Source of the DNA: Lachnospiraceae bacterium
Lineage (GTDB): Bacteria; Bacillota; Clostridia; Lachnospirales; Lachnospiraceae
Direction of reading: 5' to 3'
Length of the DNA: 10,983 nt
NCBI GenBank assembly: GCA_003453515.1
Contig: DMLD01000124.1
Location: 1 to 10,983, forward strand
Shown: piece by piece, positions 1 through 7,090 of the stretch
Position numbering within the stretch: the first letter of the stretch is position 1
Layout of the letters: every line of letters starts with the position of its first letter
Program-made: the position numbers and the translations under genes
Notes under the pieces: model-generated
Told to the model about the DNA's origin: nothing
What the model saw: only the letters and a program-made list of their open reading frames with translations
The model's database searches: none

Positions 1-1628
1 TTGTGATGGCTACGGGCTTTATTCTCGCCGGAGAGAATTTTAAAAATGTCGAGATCAGCGACGGCGGCAAGGTAATAGATGACGGTTCAAAGAACATAGT
101 CATTTTTATCGGACTTCCGGGACTGAAGGAGAGCCTTAACCTTAGCAAAAAGCTTGATGAAAAGATAGGTGACAAGCTAAGGAGCGAATTCAGTATCACC
201 TGTGATACCGAGAACTTCGAGATGAAGAATACCTTTACGTTTGCAAGCGCCAATCTGCTGAACGGTATTCTCGAGAATGATAACGGGAAAAAGAACATCG
301 ACATTGATAAGATAGATGAGAAGGTCGATGAGCTGACGGATGGTGTCGACAAGCTTGAAGACGGAAACAAGGAGCTTGTAAAGGGCATAAAGAAGCTCGA
401 TAAGGGCGCAGCCACACTCGTTAAGGGTATAAAGACATATGTGAACGACGGTGTGAAGAAGCTGACAGCAGGAATAAAGGAGCTCGGTGCCAACGCGCCA
501 AAGCTCAAAAAGGGTGTAGGTGATTATATCACCGGAGCCGACACCCTTGCAGACGGGACCAAGGCTTATGTAAAGGGTGCCGGAGAACTGACAAAGGGAA
601 TAACCACGCTTAGCAGCGGATTGAGCGCACTTAGCGGAGACGCGGTAAATCAGCTTATAAGCGGTATCACCGCATTTTCAAGCGGTATTGCGGCAGCTAC
701 CAATACGGACGATCTTGACAAGCTCGGAAAGGGCGCGACATCGGTATCGGATGGTATCGGGACAGTGAACAAAGGACTTGGCACTCTTAAGGACAGCTTC
801 AGCAAAAATGATGAAGCGATAACAGGACTCGAGACGGCACTCGCTGCCAATGAGCAGGTGCTTGAAGGACTCAAGGCAGCCAAGGCGGCAGGAGCACAGG
901 GACTCGATACTGCCATAGCAACTCTTGAAAAGACGACGGCAGGAGAGAAAACCGCCATTGAAGGTCTGAAGACCATAACCAAGATACAGAAGGCAGGAGT
1001 TGAGAAGATCGAAGCTGCCACCTCTTCATCGGGAGATCTCGGGGGAGGTGCGAAGCAGCTCTCAGAGGGCGTGAACAAGCTTACAACAGGACTTGCCGCA
1101 ATGTCAAAGACCGAGGAGATCAAGAAGCTTGCACTTGGTGTACAGGCAATAGCAACCAAGATCCCGGCGCTTTTGGCAGGCGTGAAGCTCCTTAAGGCGG
1201 GGGCTGACAAGCTCTCAGCCAATGACAAAAAGCTCATTGCCGGCTGTAACGCACTCAAAAAGGCAGGCAAGGTCATGAAGACATCCATAAATACCCTAAG
1301 CGACGGCATGAGCAAGCTTGATGCCGGTGCCGGTGAGCTGAACAAGGCAAGCGATGAGCTTGTGAAGGGAGCAGGTACTCTTGGCGACGGGACAGGAGCG
1401 CTGTTCAGTGGTGCGAAGAAACTAAGGGACGGCTTTACCGAGTTCAGGGAGAAGGCTATCGACAAGCTTATTAATCTGTACAATGACGACATAAAGGATC
1501 TGGTTGACCGTGTTCAGGAGATCATGGATGCCGGTAAGGAGTACAAGAGCTTTTCCGGTATTGATAATTCCATGGGCGGTGAAGTAAAATTCATCATAGA
1601 GACCGAAGCGGTCAAAGCTGAGGAATAA
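1..1628 (+). CDS. LxxG heptad-repeat coiled-coil protein, 5'-truncated
   Basis: The reading frame is open from the left edge and ends at TAA 1626-1628. No ribosome binding site is visible near the GTG at 3 or ATG at 6, so the true start lies upstream. Residues are numbered from the GTG. Residues 1-90 form a beta-rich head (VIFIGLPG at 33-40). Residues about 105-215 and 345-480 are runs of the xxxLxxG heptad, for example LTDG, LEDG, LVKG, LDKG and LSSG, with an Ala/Lys/Glu-rich helical stretch at about 265-340 between them. The C-terminus (YKSFSGIDNSMGGEVKFII, 514-532) resembles the end of LxxG-repeat proteins that I recall from Lachnospiraceae, but no transmembrane helix follows it. Such repeats occur in long extracytoplasmic coiled coils, including YhgE/Pip-like proteins. 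A surface or envelope role is inference, since any signal peptide would be in the missing part. Its function is unknown. It lies directly upstream of a tetR-exporter operon. Confidence 0.8.
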   Translation, partial: VMATGFILAGENFKNVEISDGGKVIDDGSKNIVIFIGLPGLKESLNLSKKLDEKIGDKLRSEFSITCDTENFEMKNTFTFASANLLNGILENDNGKKNIDIDKIDEKVDELTDGVDKLEDGNKELVKGIKKLDKGAATLVKGIKTYVNDGVKKLTAGIKELGANAPKLKKGVGDYITGADTLADGTKAYVKGAGELTKGITTLSSGLSALSGDAVNQLISGITAFSSGIAAATNTDDLDKLGKGATSVSDGIGTVNKGLGTLKDSFSKNDEAITGLETALAANEQVLEGLKAAKAAGAQGLDTAIATLEKTTAGEKTAIEGLKTITKIQKAGVEKIEAATSSSGDLGGGAKQLSEGVNKLTTGLAAMSKTEEIKKLALGVQAIATKIPALLAGVKLLKAGADKLSANDKKLIAGCNALKKAGKVMKTSINTLSDGMSKLDAGAGELNKASDELVKGAGTLGDGTGALFSGAKKLRDGFTEFREKAIDKLINLYNDDIKDLVDRVQEIMDAGKEYKSFSGIDNSMGGEVKFIIETEAVKAEE

Positions 1629-1666
1629 GCAGATCAATATGTGTGCATCCTTCCCGGAGGGGATAT

Positions 1667-1693
1667 GGAAATATTGATATGATCAGTATTTCC
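1667..1693. repeat. 27-base inverted repeat upstream of tetR (copy 1)
   Basis: Arms GGAAATATTGAT (1667-1678) and ATCAGTATTTCC (1682-1693) flank a 3-base centre ATG. All 12 positions pair, one as G-T. It sits 17 bases before the tetR-family ATG, and its centre contains TATGAT, a possible -10 hexamer, although I see no convincing -35. Its size and symmetry would suit an autoregulatory TetR operator. A second copy occurs at 7027-7053, ahead of an unrelated gene, which argues at least equally for a dispersed repeat. No T-run follows, so it is not a standard intrinsic terminator. Confidence 0.65.
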
Positions 1694-1710
1694 TTAAGTT
1701 GGTGAAGATA

Positions 1711-2328
1711 ATGAGTAAGCTGGATGAGAAAAAGAAGAAAAAGAGGGAGGCACTGTTTACGGCAGCGTTTCACCTCTTCAATACAAAGGGTATCAGGCAG
1801 ACTTCTATCTCTGATATTGCCAATGAGGCTGATGTGGCGAAGGGAACATTTTATCTGTATTTCAAGGACAAGTTTGACCTTCGCGACAAGCTGATAGCGG
1901 AAAAGGCTTCTCAGGTACTGATGCAGGCGACTAAGGAAGCGGGCTTTGATTATAATACTCTTGACGATGCGTCGCTGGAGGACTCGATAGTAAAGCTCGT
2001 GGATGTGATACTTGACCGTATGGTAAGGGAGCCCGACCTTCTCAGATTTATCACGAAGAATCTGAGCTGGGGAGCATTTCACAGGATGTCCATAGAGGAT
2101 GAGGGGGCAGACGAGGTAAGCTTCTATGAGGGCTATCACAGGATGCTCGAAAATTCGGGCAGAAGATTTGCCAATCCTGACCTCATGCTGTTCATGATAG
2201 TTGAACTGGTCGGCGGATGCTGCTATCAGGTAATACTTAACGAGGTACCGGTAACGCTTAGTGAGCTTAAAGGGCCGTTATATCAGACGATAAGGAGTAT
2301 TATTTCGGATCAGGAGATAACTGCTTGA
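1711..2328 (+). CDS. TetR/AcrR-family transcriptional regulator
   Basis: A 205-residue protein of normal TetR length. I chose ATG 1711 because a weak GGTGA lies about 5 bases upstream; GTG 1702 and TTG 1699 in the same frame would add 3 or 4 residues but have no better site. A Lys-rich N-terminus leads into a typical TetR helix-turn-helix at roughly residues 10-57, with TSISDIANEADVAKGTFYLYFKDK the characteristic part around the recognition helix. The remainder is the helical ligand-binding and dimerisation domain, which has no recognisable ligand signature. The gene ends one base before the first exporter subunit, so it probably controls its own operon, a common arrangement for multidrug exporters. 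The inducer is unknown. The inverted repeat at 1667-1693 is the obvious candidate operator, but this is inference. Confidence 0.93.
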   Translation: MSKLDEKKKKKREALFTAAFHLFNTKGIRQTSISDIANEADVAKGTFYLYFKDKFDLRDKLIAEKASQVLMQATKEAGFDYNTLDDASLEDSIVKLVDVILDRMVREPDLLRFITKNLSWGAFHRMSIEDEGADEVSFYEGYHRMLENSGRRFANPDLMLFMIVELVGGCCYQVILNEVPVTLSELKGPLYQTIRSIISDQEITA

Positions 2329-2329
2329 T

Positions 2330-3889
2330 ATGAAGTTGAGATCATTTTTAAGACCCTATATAAAGGAATCGGTTCTTGCGCCGCTTTTGAAACTGACAGA
2401 AGCGACGCTTGAGCTTTTTGTACCTTTGGTCATAACAGCCATCATTGACCGTGGGATAGGCCGCGGCGATGATGGCTTTATTCTGTCTATGGGCGGCGTG
2501 CTGTTTTTGCTCGCGTTTGTCGGAATGGCGGTCTCCATCACGGCGCAGTACTTTGCGGCGCGCGCTGCGACCTGCTTCAGTACGGACATGCGGCGTTCGC
2601 TGATGAGACACATACTTAATATGGATGTAAATGCCCTGAACAGAGTCGGCTCATCCACGATCATGACCAGGATGACAAGCGATATCAATCAGGTAAACAC
2701 CGCGCTCAACCTGTTTTTGAGACTGTTTTTAAGATCGCCGTTCATCGTCTTTGGCGCGATGGTTATGGCGTTTACTATTGATATCGGATCGGCACTTGTA
2801 TTTGCGGTGATCATCCCCCTGCTTGGACTCACGGTATTTATTCTTTTGAAGATAACTATCCCCGCTTATAAAAATGTCCAGTCGCGCCTTGATACACTGC
2901 TCGGCACCACCAGAGCCAACCTCGCGGGCGTCAGGGTCATAAGGGGCTTTGGAAAGCAGGGCTATGAGAAGGCGTCGTTTGATCAGAAAAATGAAGGGCT
3001 TGCCGGAGTGCAGACCGGAGTCGGGAGAGTGCAGTCTCTTTTGAATCCGATCACCATGCTCATAGTCAATGTCGGCATAATCATACTGATAAGGATAGGC
3101 GGAGTGAAGGTCGAGGCCGGTGAGCTTACGCAGGGACAGGTCGTCGCGCTGATCAACTACATGTCGCAGATACTTGTCGAGCTCATCAAGCTCGCCAATC
3201 TGATCATCAACATCAACCGTGCGCTCGCCTGCGCCGACAGAGTCAGGGAGGTGTTTGATCTGCCCGAGACATCCGACGAAAGGCTTGATGTATACAGCCC
3301 CGATATAAAACCGGGAGAGGTCATAGGGATCATAGGCGGTACCGGCTCCGGGAAGAGTACGATACTTTATGAAATGCTGAAAAAATATGACGATGTAGGA
3401 TATGTTCCGCAAAAGACCATACTGCATTCGGGTACGGTCAGGGACAACCTGATATGGGGTGACGAGGACGCATCCGATGATGAGCTGTATGATGCTTTGA
3501 AATCTGCCTGTGCCTATGATTTCGTCATGGAAAAGGGCGGACTGGATGCGAGGGTGGAAGCCAAGGGAAGGAATTTTTCGGGAGGACAGAGACAGAGACT
3601 GTGTATCGCGAGAGCGCTTGTGGGAAGACCGGGGCTCATGCTGTTTGACGACTCGTTTTCCGCGCTTGATAACATGACCGGGAAAAATGTCAAAAACGCC
3701 CTGTATGATCAGGTCAAAAAGCAGGGACGCTCGATGGTCATAGTGTCACAGAGAACATGGCCCGTTGCCGATGCGGACAGGATAATCGTTCTTGATGACT
3801 GCAAGGTAGTCGGAGAGGGCACACATGATGAGCTGCTGACTCACTGTGAGGTATACGCTGAAGTTTACCGGATAGGAGGTGGCAGATGA
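2330..3889 (+). CDS. ABC exporter half-transporter, degenerate ATP-binding subunit with shortened NBD
   Basis: A 519-residue fusion of a type IV exporter membrane domain (six helices, about 14-40, 51-77, 128-149, 152-173, 238-258 and 268-292) and a C-terminal nucleotide-binding domain. Visible motifs are Walker A GGTGSGKST (336-344), Q-loop Gln361, signature FSGGQ (416-420), Walker B ending in Asp440 and SALD D-loop (444-447). The catalytic Glu is replaced by Asp441 and the switch His by Gln474, as in the degenerate partner of heterodimeric exporters such as TM287/288 and BmrCD. The NBD is unusually small: only 19 residues separate the Walker A Lys from the Q-loop Gln (42 in the partner), and about 33 residues are missing before Walker A, including the A-loop aromatic. 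Motifs remain in frame, so this does not look like decay. AGGAG lies 13 bases before the ATG, which follows the tetR stop by one base. Substrate unknown; drug or lipid export is typical. Confidence 0.93.
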   Translation: MKLRSFLRPYIKESVLAPLLKLTEATLELFVPLVITAIIDRGIGRGDDGFILSMGGVLFLLAFVGMAVSITAQYFAARAATCFSTDMRRSLMRHILNMDVNALNRVGSSTIMTRMTSDINQVNTALNLFLRLFLRSPFIVFGAMVMAFTIDIGSALVFAVIIPLLGLTVFILLKITIPAYKNVQSRLDTLLGTTRANLAGVRVIRGFGKQGYEKASFDQKNEGLAGVQTGVGRVQSLLNPITMLIVNVGIIILIRIGGVKVEAGELTQGQVVALINYMSQILVELIKLANLIININRALACADRVREVFDLPETSDERLDVYSPDIKPGEVIGIIGGTGSGKSTILYEMLKKYDDVGYVPQKTILHSGTVRDNLIWGDEDASDDELYDALKSACAYDFVMEKGGLDARVEAKGRNFSGGQRQRLCIARALVGRPGLMLFDDSFSALDNMTGKNVKNALYDQVKKQGRSMVIVSQRTWPVADADRIIVLDDCKVVGEGTHDELLTHCEVYAEVYRIGGGR

Positions 3890-5628
3890 CGGATAAAAAG
3901 GTAAGGGGATGGCTGTTTGGATATATTAAAGCTTACCGTTCCTACGTAATACTGTCACTGATATGCGCTCTGATAAATGTTGCGGCAACTCTCGTCATCC
4001 CTGTATTTATCGGAATGGGAATTGACGGGATACTCTCAAAAGGCAATGTCATATGGGATGAGATATACCCGGTGATGCTCATGATAGGAGGAGCCACACT
4101 GATAGCCGCGGTGTCCGCTTATATCATGGGGATAAGCAATAACCGGATAACCATAGGGGTTGTAAAGGATATAAGAAGGGATGCGTTTGACAGGCTTCAC
4201 GGTCTGACGATCTCGTATATAGATACTCACAAGCACGGCGATATGATAAGCAGGGTGATATCTGATGCCGACGCATTATCCGATGGCCTGCTGATGGGAT
4301 TTTCGACCGTATTTACCGGAGGACTGTCGATACTCGGAACTCTCGGATTTATGTTCAGCGTCAGTGCTCCGATAGCCGCGGCGGTCGTCGTGGTCACTCC
4401 GATATCGCTTTTTGTAGCGGGCTTTATCGCGAAGAGATCCTATAAGATGTTTTTGGCACAGTCCGAGGACAGAGGGGAGCAGACCTCTCTCATGGATGAG
4501 GCGCTTTTTGATCTGAGGACGATCAAGGCGTTTTCACAGGAAGAAAGGATCATGAGAGATTATGACGATATATCCGAGAAGCTGAAAAATGACTCGCTCG
4601 GCGCGACATTTTTCTCATCGATAACCAATCCCGCGACAAGGTTCGTGAACAGTCTCGTCTACGGCGCAGTTGGCGTGATAGGTGCGCTGTTTGCGGTGAA
4701 GGGGAGCATAACCGTGGGCGTGCTGACCTGCTTTTTGAGCTATGCTAATCAGTATACCAAGCCCTTTAACGAGATATCAGGCGTGGTGGCAGAGCTTCAG
4801 AACGCGATCGCGTGCGCAAAAAGGATAATGGAGCTTAGCTATGCGGACACAGAGGATGTTCACGGCGGTGACACAGTTCTGACGGATACAAATGGTAAGG
4901 TTAGTGTTGAAAAAATATATTTTTCGTATGATGACGACGGAAAAGCCGACAAGAGCAAGGCTCTGATACAGGATCTGAGTCTTACGGTCGAGCCCGGAAG
5001 CCGTGTTGCCATAGTCGGACCTACAGGCGCGGGAAAGTCAACGATCATCAATCTTCTTATGAGGTTTTATGATGTGGACTCGGGGACGATCCGTGTGGAC
5101 GGGAAGGATATAAACACCCTGACGCATGACAGTCTTCGCGGGGTGTACGGTATGGTTCTTCAGGAGACATGGCTGTCGGAGGGAACCGTCAGGGAGTGCA
5201 TATCCTACGGCAGAGAGGACGCGACCTTTGATGAGATAGTCGCAGCCTGCAAGGCGTGTCATGCGCATGAGTTCATAATGAGACTGGAGTCGGGGTATGA
5301 TACCGTGATACGCGATGACAGTGGACTCTCGGAGGGCATGAGGCAGCTTTTGTGTATAGCAAGGGCGATGCTTTCTCTGCCTCAGATGCTCATACTTGAT
5401 GAGGCTACCTCGTCGATCGATGCGAGAACGGAGCTCAAGATACAAAGTGCTTTTTCTGCGATGATGGTGGGGCGCACGAGCTTTATCGTCGCGCACAGGC
5501 TCAAAACGATAGAGAGTGCGGATGTGATACTTGTCATGAAGGACGGCAGGGTCATCGAGCAGGGAAGCCATGAGCAGCTGTTAGCTGCCGGAGGCTTTTA
5601 TAAGGAATTGTATGAGGCATCCGGTTGA
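3886..5628 (+). CDS. ABC exporter half-transporter, catalytic ATP-binding subunit
   Basis: A 580-residue protein of usual length. Its start overlaps the previous stop (ATGA), with AGGAGG at 3874-3879 at ideal spacing, so the two halves are translationally coupled and made in equal amounts. Six membrane helices lie at about 20-46, 62-84, 138-160, 162-183, 250-272 and 276-295. The NBD is complete: A-loop Tyr348, Walker A GPTGAGKST (378-386), Q-loop Gln426, Walker B MLILDE with catalytic Glu506, and switch His537. The signature, normally LSGGQ, is LSEGM (481-485). In a head-to-tail dimer its own Walker A, Glu506 and His537 face the intact FSGGQ of the first subunit and form the hydrolytic site; LSEGM faces the other subunit's degenerate Walker motifs. 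This is the standard asymmetric heterodimeric exporter pattern. The transported substrate cannot be told from sequence. Confidence 0.95.
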   Translation: MTDKKVRGWLFGYIKAYRSYVILSLICALINVAATLVIPVFIGMGIDGILSKGNVIWDEIYPVMLMIGGATLIAAVSAYIMGISNNRITIGVVKDIRRDAFDRLHGLTISYIDTHKHGDMISRVISDADALSDGLLMGFSTVFTGGLSILGTLGFMFSVSAPIAAAVVVVTPISLFVAGFIAKRSYKMFLAQSEDRGEQTSLMDEALFDLRTIKAFSQEERIMRDYDDISEKLKNDSLGATFFSSITNPATRFVNSLVYGAVGVIGALFAVKGSITVGVLTCFLSYANQYTKPFNEISGVVAELQNAIACAKRIMELSYADTEDVHGGDTVLTDTNGKVSVEKIYFSYDDDGKADKSKALIQDLSLTVEPGSRVAIVGPTGAGKSTIINLLMRFYDVDSGTIRVDGKDINTLTHDSLRGVYGMVLQETWLSEGTVRECISYGREDATFDEIVAACKACHAHEFIMRLESGYDTVIRDDSGLSEGMRQLLCIARAMLSLPQMLILDEATSSIDARTELKIQSAFSAMMVGRTSFIVAHRLKTIESADVILVMKDGRVIEQGSHEQLLAAGGFYKELYEASG

Positions 5629-5655
5629 GAAGAGATCAATATGAATACGCGGACG

Positions 5656-5669
5656 GGAAGTACTGATTT
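5656..5669. repeat. Partial left arm of the intergenic repeat
   Basis: GGAAGTACTGATTT matches the left arm and loop of the repeat at 7027-7040 (GGATATACTGATTT) at 12 of 14 positions, but the complementary right arm is absent. It lies in the 93-base gap between the second ABC gene and the glycoside-hydrolase-like gene. The same gap holds a separate small hairpin at 5673-5688 (CATTCT, loop CGTA, AGAGTG) with no T-run after it. It may be a decayed or half copy, or chance. Confidence 0.3.
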
Positions 5670-5721
5670 AAGCATTCTCGTAAGAGTGTAGCTATTAGAA
5701 ACTGGAGAGGTGTGATTTGGT

Positions 5722-7026
5722 ATGATCGGCATGTTGAAAAGGTGGGGTATAAGGTTAGTATTTGCATTTGCGGTGATGGTCATCGGCGCGGTATCAGGCG
5801 CATTTTCTGATACTTCGAGTGCGAGTGCGGGAAGTGTTGAAAGGAGAGGCGTGTGGGTCGCTTTTTATGAGTACTCCGCAGCCGGGCTTTCCAACAGGAC
5901 GGAGGCGGCGTTCCGTAAGAATGCAGCCACTTTGTTTAAGAATATAAAGTCATACGGGTGCAACGAGGTATTTTTCCATGTGAGAGCCTATGATGATGCC
6001 ATTTATCCGTCAAAGATAACCGGCTGGAGCCACTACATATCCACTGACGGCAAGGCGCTGTCCTACGATCCGCTGGAGATACTCGTTCAGGCTGCGCATT
6101 CACAGGGATTGAAGTTCCATGCTTGGATGAACCCGTACAGGGTGACCACGACTAAGATACTCAATCCGGCAAAGACCAAAACGATCAACAGAATAGTTAA
6201 TCAGGTGAAGGAGATCATAAATAATTATCAGGTCGACGGGATACATTTTGACGACTACTTTTATCTGGGAACGAAATATGCATCGGTGAAGGCTTCCAAG
6301 CGCCGGAAAAATGTTAACAAGCTGATAAAGAAGGTTTATGCGACGGTCAAGGCAAAGAGCAAGGACATAGAGTTCGGTATCTCGCCTGCGGGCAACTACG
6401 AATACTGCATGAGTATAGGTGCCGATGTAAAGACCTGGCTTAGCAAAAGCGGCTATATAGATTATCTGATACCGCAGATATACTGGTCTGACAAGTACAA
6501 GCTAGGTGGTAAATACCATAAGCTGTTTACCGAGAGGCTCGAGCTTTGGAGAAGCCTGAACAAGCTTGATCTTCCGATGCCGATAGGGCTTGCGGCATAT
6601 CGATGCGGCTACTCGACTCCGCCGGACTACGGCTGGAGCAAGAAAAAGAACAACCTGAAGACGCAGCTGCAGGCAATAAAGGCAGGGAATACGGAGGGGT
6701 ATTCGCTGTTTGCGTATACCAATCTTTGGACAAGTCATTCAAAGGCCGAGATGAAGAAGTTTTTGACGGAGCTGTCGTGGATCAAGCTGAATTCGACCGC
6801 GGTAACGCTAAAGCAGGGAGAGACGTTTACGCTCACCGCGAAGTGGAAGCCCGCAAAGGTGACGTGGGGACCCGATATATGCTTCAGATCGCTTGACGAG
6901 TCCATAGCGACAGTTGACGAGAACGGTGTGATAACGGCGGTGGCTGCCGAGGGTACGGTCAAGATACAGGCATACAGCGGTGACAAGAAGAAGAACTGTA
7001 CGGTCACGATAGCTGACGGTGATTAA
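5722..7026 (+). CDS. Secreted glycoside-hydrolase-like (GHL10/DUF187) protein with Big2 domain
   Basis: A 434-residue protein. ATG 5722 is preceded by GGAGAGG at 5704-5710; the ATG at 5731 would also keep the signal peptide but is farther from this site. A basic start (KRWGIR), a hydrophobic core at about 11-27 and ASA at 34-36 make a signal peptide with a plausible signal peptidase I site. Residues about 42-345 are a TIM-barrel GHL10 domain, as in Bacillus YngK-like proteins: RGVWV (42-46), FFHVRAYDDAIYPS (84-97), FHAWMNPYR (132-140), VDGIHFDDYFY (171-181), FGISPAGN (218-225), IDYLIPQIYWS (246-256) and GLAAYR (289-294). Asp172, Asp177 and Asp178 are candidate active-site acids. Residues about 353-430 form a Big2-type Ig-like domain (VTLKQGETFTLTA, SIATVDENGVITA), which often mediates wall or carbohydrate binding. 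Its substrate is unknown, possibly a cell-wall or exopolysaccharide glycan. No membrane anchor, LPXTG or lipobox is present. Confidence 0.88.
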   Translation: MIGMLKRWGIRLVFAFAVMVIGAVSGAFSDTSSASAGSVERRGVWVAFYEYSAAGLSNRTEAAFRKNAATLFKNIKSYGCNEVFFHVRAYDDAIYPSKITGWSHYISTDGKALSYDPLEILVQAAHSQGLKFHAWMNPYRVTTTKILNPAKTKTINRIVNQVKEIINNYQVDGIHFDDYFYLGTKYASVKASKRRKNVNKLIKKVYATVKAKSKDIEFGISPAGNYEYCMSIGADVKTWLSKSGYIDYLIPQIYWSDKYKLGGKYHKLFTERLELWRSLNKLDLPMPIGLAAYRCGYSTPPDYGWSKKKNNLKTQLQAIKAGNTEGYSLFAYTNLWTSHSKAEMKKFLTELSWIKLNSTAVTLKQGETFTLTAKWKPAKVTWGPDICFRSLDESIATVDENGVITAVAAEGTVKIQAYSGDKKKNCTVTIADGD

Positions 7027-7053
7027 GGATATACTGATTTGATCAGCGTTTCC
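7027..7053. repeat. 27-base imperfect inverted repeat upstream of rlmH (copy 2)
   Basis: Arms GGATATACTGAT (7027-7038) and ATCAGCGTTTCC (7042-7053) flank TTG; ten of twelve positions pair, one as G-T. Including the following TTA, 25 of 30 bases match the copy at 1667-1696. It starts immediately after the stop codon of the upstream gene. A second, perfect 9-base pairing, ATTTGATCA (7037-7045) with TGATCAAAT (7066-7074), overlaps it and would be mutually exclusive. There is no T-run, so a classical terminator is unlikely. It could be a dispersed repeat, a processing site or an operator. Confidence 0.6.
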
Positions 7054-7090
7054 TTAGCTAGTACATGATCAAATATGGGAGGATGTATCT

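Noticed and set aside
650..1492. 280-residue open frame on the minus strand inside the LxxG-repeat gene
   Set aside because: It is a compositional shadow: the repetitive Gly/Lys/Leu codons opposite give a Ser/Pro/Ala-rich product with no domain, no ribosome binding site, and full overlap with a convincing + strand gene.
3340..3400. Frameshift or pseudogene as the explanation for the short NBD of the first ABC subunit
   Set aside because: All downstream motifs are in the same frame, there is no internal stop, and the gene overlaps its partner in the normal ATGA arrangement, so the shortening reads as a real feature of the protein.
5673..5688. Hairpin CATTCT-CGTA-AGAGTG as terminator of the exporter operon
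   Set aside because: The stem is only six pairs, one of them G-T, and it is followed by TAGCTATTAG rather than a T-run.
6603..6896. 97-residue + strand open frame inside the glycoside-hydrolase-like gene
   Set aside because: It overlaps the conserved end of the GHL10 barrel and the Big2 domain in another frame, and has no recognisable motif or binding site.
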